From Balamuthia mandrillaris (Eukaryota; Discosea; Longamoebia; Balamuthiidae), in assembly GCA_031835245.1 (NCBI GenBank), contig JAVKOQ010000389.1, positions 1 to 44,968 of the forward strand: a stretch of DNA of 44,968 nucleotides. Direction: 5' to 3'. Positions 41,313 to 44,968 of the stretch are shown here, piece by piece. The first letter of the stretch is position 1, and each line of letters starts with the position of its first letter. Made by a program: the position numbers and the translations under genes. The notes under the pieces were generated by a model. That model worked only from the letters and a program-made list of their open reading frames with translations, was not told the origin of the DNA and did not search any database.

Positions 41313-41999
41313 TCATTTGGAGGCAGAGGACTTTCTTCGTGTCTTCTTTTGTTGTTGTGGAGTTGATGATGAGGTTGGTTCTACCTCCTTTTCTTTTTCC
41401 TTTTCCTTTTCCTTCTGCTTTTCTTCTGTTGTTGTTGGTGTCGGAGTGGTTGCTACCTTTCTTCTCTTCTTGGTGGGAGGCGGTGTTGCTGTTGCTGTCG
41501 GTGTTGCAGGAGCGCTGCTTCCTTCTTCTCCTGAAGTGGTTGTTTGTGTCTTTCGTTTCTTCTTGGTTGTGGTTGTCGCTGTCTTTTTCTTTTGCTGTCC
41601 CTCCACCTTTACCGCTTTATGCAAAGAAGAAGAAGAGGAAGCAGATGCAGAAGAGGAACCCGAGGAGGAGGAGGATCGATGAAGGCCACTGTTGCTGAAA
41701 CCTCCGGCAAAAGCTTCGTTGCCGGCCTCCACTTGCTGCACCGTGTAGGCTAGCTCCTCCTGCAGCCGAGTGATCTGATAGCGGATGTCCTCCTCCACAT
41801 TGAGCATACGCGAGGGGTCCGTCAAGAAGTTGTTTATCCGCAGCAAGGCCTGGCCCACGCCGATCTCTCTCTCCACTACCACTTCCATCGGATCCGGTGT
41901 GTTTTCTTTGTGTGTGTGTTTTTTTTTCTTCCCAAGTTTTTCGGCTTGAGGGGGCAGAGTACATTCATATCTGTCGACTATTTTATCCGTCGACTCCAT
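41313..41999 (-). CDS. Unrecognised small protein with coiled coil and basic tail
   Basis: Single-exon gene of 228 residues from the ATG at 41999 (an internal ATG at 41889 would give a shorter form). A conserved-looking helical stretch (VGQALLRINNFLTDPSRMLN, VEEDIRYQITRLQEELAYTV) at about 47-95 suggests a coiled coil. The rest is Ser-rich, then Thr/Pro/Lys-rich with basic clusters (KKKRKTQ, TKKRRKV) that fit nuclear localisation signals. I do not recognise the family; a nuclear complex subunit is a guess. It is transcribed divergently from the Rac-like gene, 267 bp away. Confidence 0.6.
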   Translation of the reverse strand: MESTDKIVDRYECTLPPQAEKLGKKKKHTHKENTPDPMEVVVEREIGVGQALLRINNFLTDPSRMLNVEEDIRYQITRLQEELAYTVQQVEAGNEAFAGGFSNSGLHRSSSSSGSSSASASSSSSLHKAVKVEGQQKKKTATTTTKKKRKTQTTTSGEEGSSAPATPTATATPPPTKKRRKVATTPTPTTTEEKQKEKEKEKEKEVEPTSSSTPQQQKKTRRKSSASK

Positions 42000-42266
42000 A
42001 TTTGTCGACAATGAGGAGCCGTCCAGCCCGCAATTAATTCATTAACGATCTCTCTGCCTTTCTCCTAATGCTGCGTTCCTTCCGTCAAAAGGGGTTTCGC
42101 TGCACCTAAACACCCAAAGTTTTTTTTTTGCATAACAAAATTTTTTTTCCCGTCTTCTCTCTCCCTCTCCACCGCCAACGGATTGTTTTTATTTATTTTG
42201 TGGGAAGGGAAGGAAGGAAGAGGGACCTTGTGGATAGGAAAGAAAGCAAAAAAAAAAAAACCAGAA

Positions 42267-43193
42267 ATGTCGTCGTCGGAGGTGAAAAAGATCGTGGTGG
42301 TTGGGGACGGAGCGGTCGGCAAGACGTGCTTGCTGATGGCTTACGACGGGAAGGAGCTGAACGAGAAGTACATCCCCACCATTTTCGACAACTACACCAC
42401 ACAGGTGGCCTACGACGGACAGAATTTGCGGCTTTCGCTTTGGGATACAGCTGGTACGATTACTGCCTATCCCTAACAAAAAAATTGTGTTTGTTGTTTT
42501 AAAACATGTGTTATTGTTGAGGTTGATTTTTTTTTTCGTGCTTCCTCTCTTTGTTGAAAAAACAGGCCAAGAGGAGTATGACAGGATCCGTATTATGAGG
42601 TTCGTTCTCTCTCTCTCTCTCTCTGCTCTCTTTGACTCATCGGATTGACTTTTGATGAAAACGCAGCTACAACAACGTGGATTGCTTCTTGATCTGCTTT
42701 TCGGTGGCGGACTCAGTAACATTAGCAAACGTGAAGGAACGTTGGGTTCCTGAGCTCCGACACTACGCCAAGAGCACGCCCTTCATTCTCGTTGGAACAA
42801 AGCTTGACTTGCGAGACGGAGGTTCTGGAAAGGTTTAAACTCCTCTCTTCTCTGCCTCCGACTCTTTTCTGCGCTCTCTTTCTTCTTTGTTCCCTCTCGT
42901 TCATTTTCTGTTTCTCTCGTTTGTCTCTCTTATTCTTTCTCTTTCGGTTAGCGTTTTTCTCAATCTCTCTCTCACACACACTCTCTCTCTCGCTCACAAA
43001 TAAACAGGAGGTAAGAAGACCCGTTTCATATGAGGAAGGAAAAGCCATGAAGGAGGAGATTGACGCAAAGGCATACATGGAGTGCTCAGCGATTACGGGG
43101 GCAGGCGTGAAGGCCGTTTTCGACACGGCCATTCGGGTCGTGATGGGCGAAATATCCAACAAACCATCCCGAGGCCGGTGCTCCTTGTTTTAA
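42267..43193 (+). CDS. Rac/Rho-family small GTPase
   Basis: Four exons (42267-42453, 42566-42599, 42667-42832, 43008-43193) join in phase to 190 residues, the usual length. All nucleotide-binding motifs are present: P-loop GDGAVGKTC, switch [10 protein letters not shown], switch [18 protein letters not shown] and CSAITGAG. The Rho-specific insert is shortened ([19 protein letters not shown]). The C-terminus CSLF is a CAAX prenylation box, so membrane anchoring is expected. Divergence from canonical Rac in switch II ([11 protein letters not shown] instead of EDYDRLRPLSY) and no strong polybasic region suggest a lineage-specific Rho paralogue. By family it controls actin dynamics as a GTP switch. 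The introns carry CT runs. Confidence 0.95.
42606..42624. repeat. (CT)n microsatellite in intron
   Basis: Starts 6 nt after the GTTCGT donor of the second intron of the Rac-like gene, sense-strand CT. Confidence 0.85.
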
Positions 43194-43480
43194 ACATCAA
43201 ACGCTCCTCCTCTCCTCTTTCCTTCTTTTGTAACTTCTTTTGTTGTCCAGAATAACGAAATGTTTGCTCCTTCTTTTATGTTTGGGATAAGCAAAGCTTT
43301 CAGGCAAGTTTATTCTTTCTCCTTTGTTGTTGTCAACAAGAAACTTCTAAAGAGCTCAAAAAAAAAAAAACACATCAAAAGACAAAAAGAAGAAAGAAAA
43401 AAGTTAAAACAGCCAAACTTAACGAGTTTGCTGATGAAAAGAGAAGGAGAGCATTCTTGCTTGCTTCCTGCTCATTCGGT

Positions 43481-44506
43481 TTAGTGCCAGAATGGAGCCA
43501 AGGGGGCAGCAGGGGAGGAATCGCCAGTGTTGTAAGCAACCACCTCTCCGCCATCATAAGCATTGCCGTCATACGCCACATCACCACCCCCGTACTCCAC
43601 ATCTCCGCCATCGTACGCCACGTCTCCGCCATCGTAGGTCACATCTCCTCCATCGTACTCCACATCACCACCGTCGTAGGCCACATCTCCTCCATCATAC
43701 TCCACGTCGCCACCATCGTAGACAACATCCCCACCGTCGTAGGACACATCGCCACCGTCGTAGGTCACATCACCACCGTCGTATTCAACATCACCGCCAT
43801 CGTAGGCAACATCTCCTCCATCGTAAGACACATCCCCACCATCATAAGTCACATCACCGCCATCATATTCAACGTCACCACCGTCATAGGTCACATCCCC
43901 TCCGTCGTAGGAGACATCCCCACCATCATAAGTCACATCACCACCATCATATTCAACGTCGCCTCCATCATAGGTCACGTCCCCACCGTCGTACTCCACG
44001 TCGCCACCATCGTAAGCAACATCACCACCGTCGTAAGAAACGTCGCCTCCATCATAGGTCACATCACCGCCGTCGTATTCAACATCACCGCCATCGTAGG
44101 AAACATCTCCTCCATCGTAGGACACATCTCCTCCGTCGTAGGTCACATCTCCTCCATCGTATTCCACATCACCGCCATCGTAGGTCACATCTCCTCCATC
44201 GTAGGAGACATCTCCTCCATCGTAAGTCACATCTCCTCCATCGTAGTCCACATCACCGCCATCATACATGACATCACCGCCATCGTAGGACACATCCCCG
44301 CCATCATAAGCCACATTGCCACCATCGTAAGAGACATCCCCGCCATCGTAGGAGACATCGCCACCATCGTAGGAGACGTCACCGCCGTCGTAGGTGACAT
44401 CGTCGCCATCATAGGAGACATCGCCAGAGGCGTAGTTCATGTTCCTGCCGGCCAAAGCACCGATGGCCAGCATGGCAAGCAGCATGCACACCGTGATGAA
44501 TTTCAT
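43481..44506 (-). CDS. Secreted YDGGDV heptad-repeat protein
   Basis: Single-exon gene of 341 residues. A clear signal peptide (MKFITVCMLLAMLAIGALAG) is followed by about 40 tandem heptads of consensus xYDGGDV and a short non-repeat end (AYNTGDSSPAAPLAPFWH). The variable residue is almost always S, T, E or A. From about the tenth repeat it follows the order T-S-x-E, so a 28-residue unit overlies the heptad. No Cys and no TM segment are seen. The chain is very acidic, with about two Asp and one Tyr per heptad. Gly/Asp density recalls, but does not match, RTX calcium-binding repeats (GGxGxDxUx). A structural, adhesive or calcium-binding extracellular role is inferred; no family is recognised. 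A TATA box lies about 110 bp upstream. Confidence 0.9.
   Translation of the reverse strand: MKFITVCMLLAMLAIGALAGRNMNYASGDVSYDGDDVTYDGGDVSYDGGDVSYDGGDVSYDGGNVAYDGGDVSYDGGDVMYDGGDVDYDGGDVTYDGGDVSYDGGDVTYDGGDVEYDGGDVTYDGGDVSYDGGDVSYDGGDVEYDGGDVTYDGGDVSYDGGDVAYDGGDVEYDGGDVTYDGGDVEYDGGDVTYDGGDVSYDGGDVTYDGGDVEYDGGDVTYDGGDVSYDGGDVAYDGGDVEYDGGDVTYDGGDVSYDGGDVVYDGGDVEYDGGDVAYDGGDVEYDGGDVTYDGGDVAYDGGDVEYGGGDVAYDGNAYDGGEVVAYNTGDSSPAAPLAPFWH
43500..44430 (-). repeat. 21-bp tandem coding repeat with 84-bp higher order
   Basis: About 40 copies of a 21-bp unit, the coding repeat of the YDGGDV protein. Third positions vary (GAT/GAC, GGT/GGC/GGA/GGG), so the protein sequence is better conserved than the DNA, which implies selection on the heptad. 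Confidence 0.9.
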
Positions 44507-44968
44507 TTGTCAAGCCAAAGTCCCTCCCTGTTCCACTGGTTTGTTTGTGTTGTGGTGTTTTTGTTTTGTTTATTGTTTGTTCGATGAGAGAAGAGAAGGA
44601 AGCAAGGCCATGAGTCATTTTTATAGTTGGCGAGGTTGAGGTGTTTCAAGGAGGTAGCCGAGGAATCCATGGCGAACCCATCCCAAAATCTTGAACGTGT
44701 TGCCAGCGAAAACGCCCAGCAAGGAGAGCTCCCAGCAGGGACACCACCACCACCAGCAGCAGCAGCATTCCTCGTGTTTTTCTCTTTCAAACTTGTTTTT
44801 GGGATTCCGTGCGCTCTTTGGAGCACGGTTGTTGCAGCAATGCATGTCAGTTTGACCAGAAATTATCGTGTCGTCATGGTAAATTGTCTACAAAAAACAT
44901 ATTTATGACCGCAGAAGAACGAGGAGAGCGGGGAAGGGATTGATGTTGGTGTGTTGATCTTTTTTTTT
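44507..44968. other. Upstream region of the YDGGDV gene to window end
   Basis: 460 bp. It holds the TATA box below and a GC-rich CCACCACCACCAGCAGC stretch. Short frames on both strands have low-complexity composition and no recognisable motif, so none is annotated. Confidence 0.5.
44618..44625 (-). promoter_or_regulatory. TATA box
   Basis: On the minus strand TATAAAAA, about 112 bp before the ATG of the YDGGDV gene. It is the best TATA match in the window and fits a strongly expressed secreted protein. Confidence 0.5.

Noticed and set aside
43457-44587. Antisense frame of 376 residues with a seven-residue repeat
   Set aside because: A shadow of the 21-bp coding repeat; any frame of a stop-free 21-bp unit stays open. 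The minus frame has the signal peptide and codon pattern.
44627-44908. Plus-strand frame of 93 residues at the right end
   Set aside because: Low-complexity Pro/Ala stretch, overlaps the upstream region of the YDGGDV gene, no family.
1-44968. tRNA, rRNA, CRISPR or transposon genes
   Set aside because: I looked for tRNA arms, repeat-spacer arrays, transposase, reverse transcriptase and capsid motifs and recognised none. Weak or divergent RNA genes could be missed by eye.

Overview
The window is nuclear DNA of a compact eukaryotic genome. Almost every gene is split by short GT-AG introns (about 45-180 nt), genes lie tens to hundreds of bases apart on both strands, and the products are eukaryotic: Rho GTPase, RasGEF, STE20 kinase, PARP, both mitochondrial pyruvate carrier subunits and a PDI-like ER protein. 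The gene mix, the intron density and an interstitial TTAGGG-type repeat suggest a free-living protist, most likely an amoebozoan. That assignment is inference; the sequence does not name a species. I rebuilt exon structures by hand, requiring splice phases to agree at every junction. Four coding models were a single open frame; one model (26.2 kb) cannot be made phase-consistent and looks broken.

Layout. 1-2.4 kb: LRR plus TKL-type kinase, minus strand, running off the left edge. 3.9-6.5 kb: seven-helix membrane domain fused to an APH/EcKinase-like phosphotransferase. 6.7-9.9 kb (minus): RasGEF. 10.6-13.3 kb: STE20-like kinase. 13.4-14.7 kb (minus): cytochrome b561. 15.0-19.5 kb: cysteine-desulfurase-like domain fused to a TtcA-like tRNA thiolase. 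19.7-21.0 kb: unknown charged protein. 21.3-22.0 kb: GNAT acetyltransferase. 22.0-26.0 kb (minus): multidomain thioredoxin/PDI-like protein with a 619-nt polypurine intron. 26.2-27.6 kb: damaged papain-family protease gene. 28.0-28.7 (minus) and 28.9-29.8 (plus): MPC1 and MPC2, head to head. 30.5-31.9 kb: secreted Gln/Glu-rich repeat protein. 32.3-34.0 kb: membrane-anchored FkbM methyltransferase. 34.2-35.6 kb (minus): VWA protein. 36.8-40.9 kb (minus): PARP6/8-like ADP-ribosyltransferase with RWD-like and UBA-like regions. 41.3-42.0 kb (minus): small basic nuclear-type protein. 42.3-43.2 kb: Rac/Rho GTPase. 43.5-44.5 kb (minus): secreted protein of about 40 YDGGDV heptads.

The window is not an operon. 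Signalling genes are frequent (RasGEF, Rac, STE20 kinase, LRR kinase, 7TM-kinase). The one clearly coupled pair is MPC1/MPC2, whose products form one carrier and whose start codons are 247 bp apart. The best candidates for undescribed biology are the 7TM-phosphotransferase fusion, the desulfurase-TtcA fusion, the YDGGDV protein, and an unusual intron design with (CT)n runs near the donor, A-rich acceptors and donors that lack A at +4.
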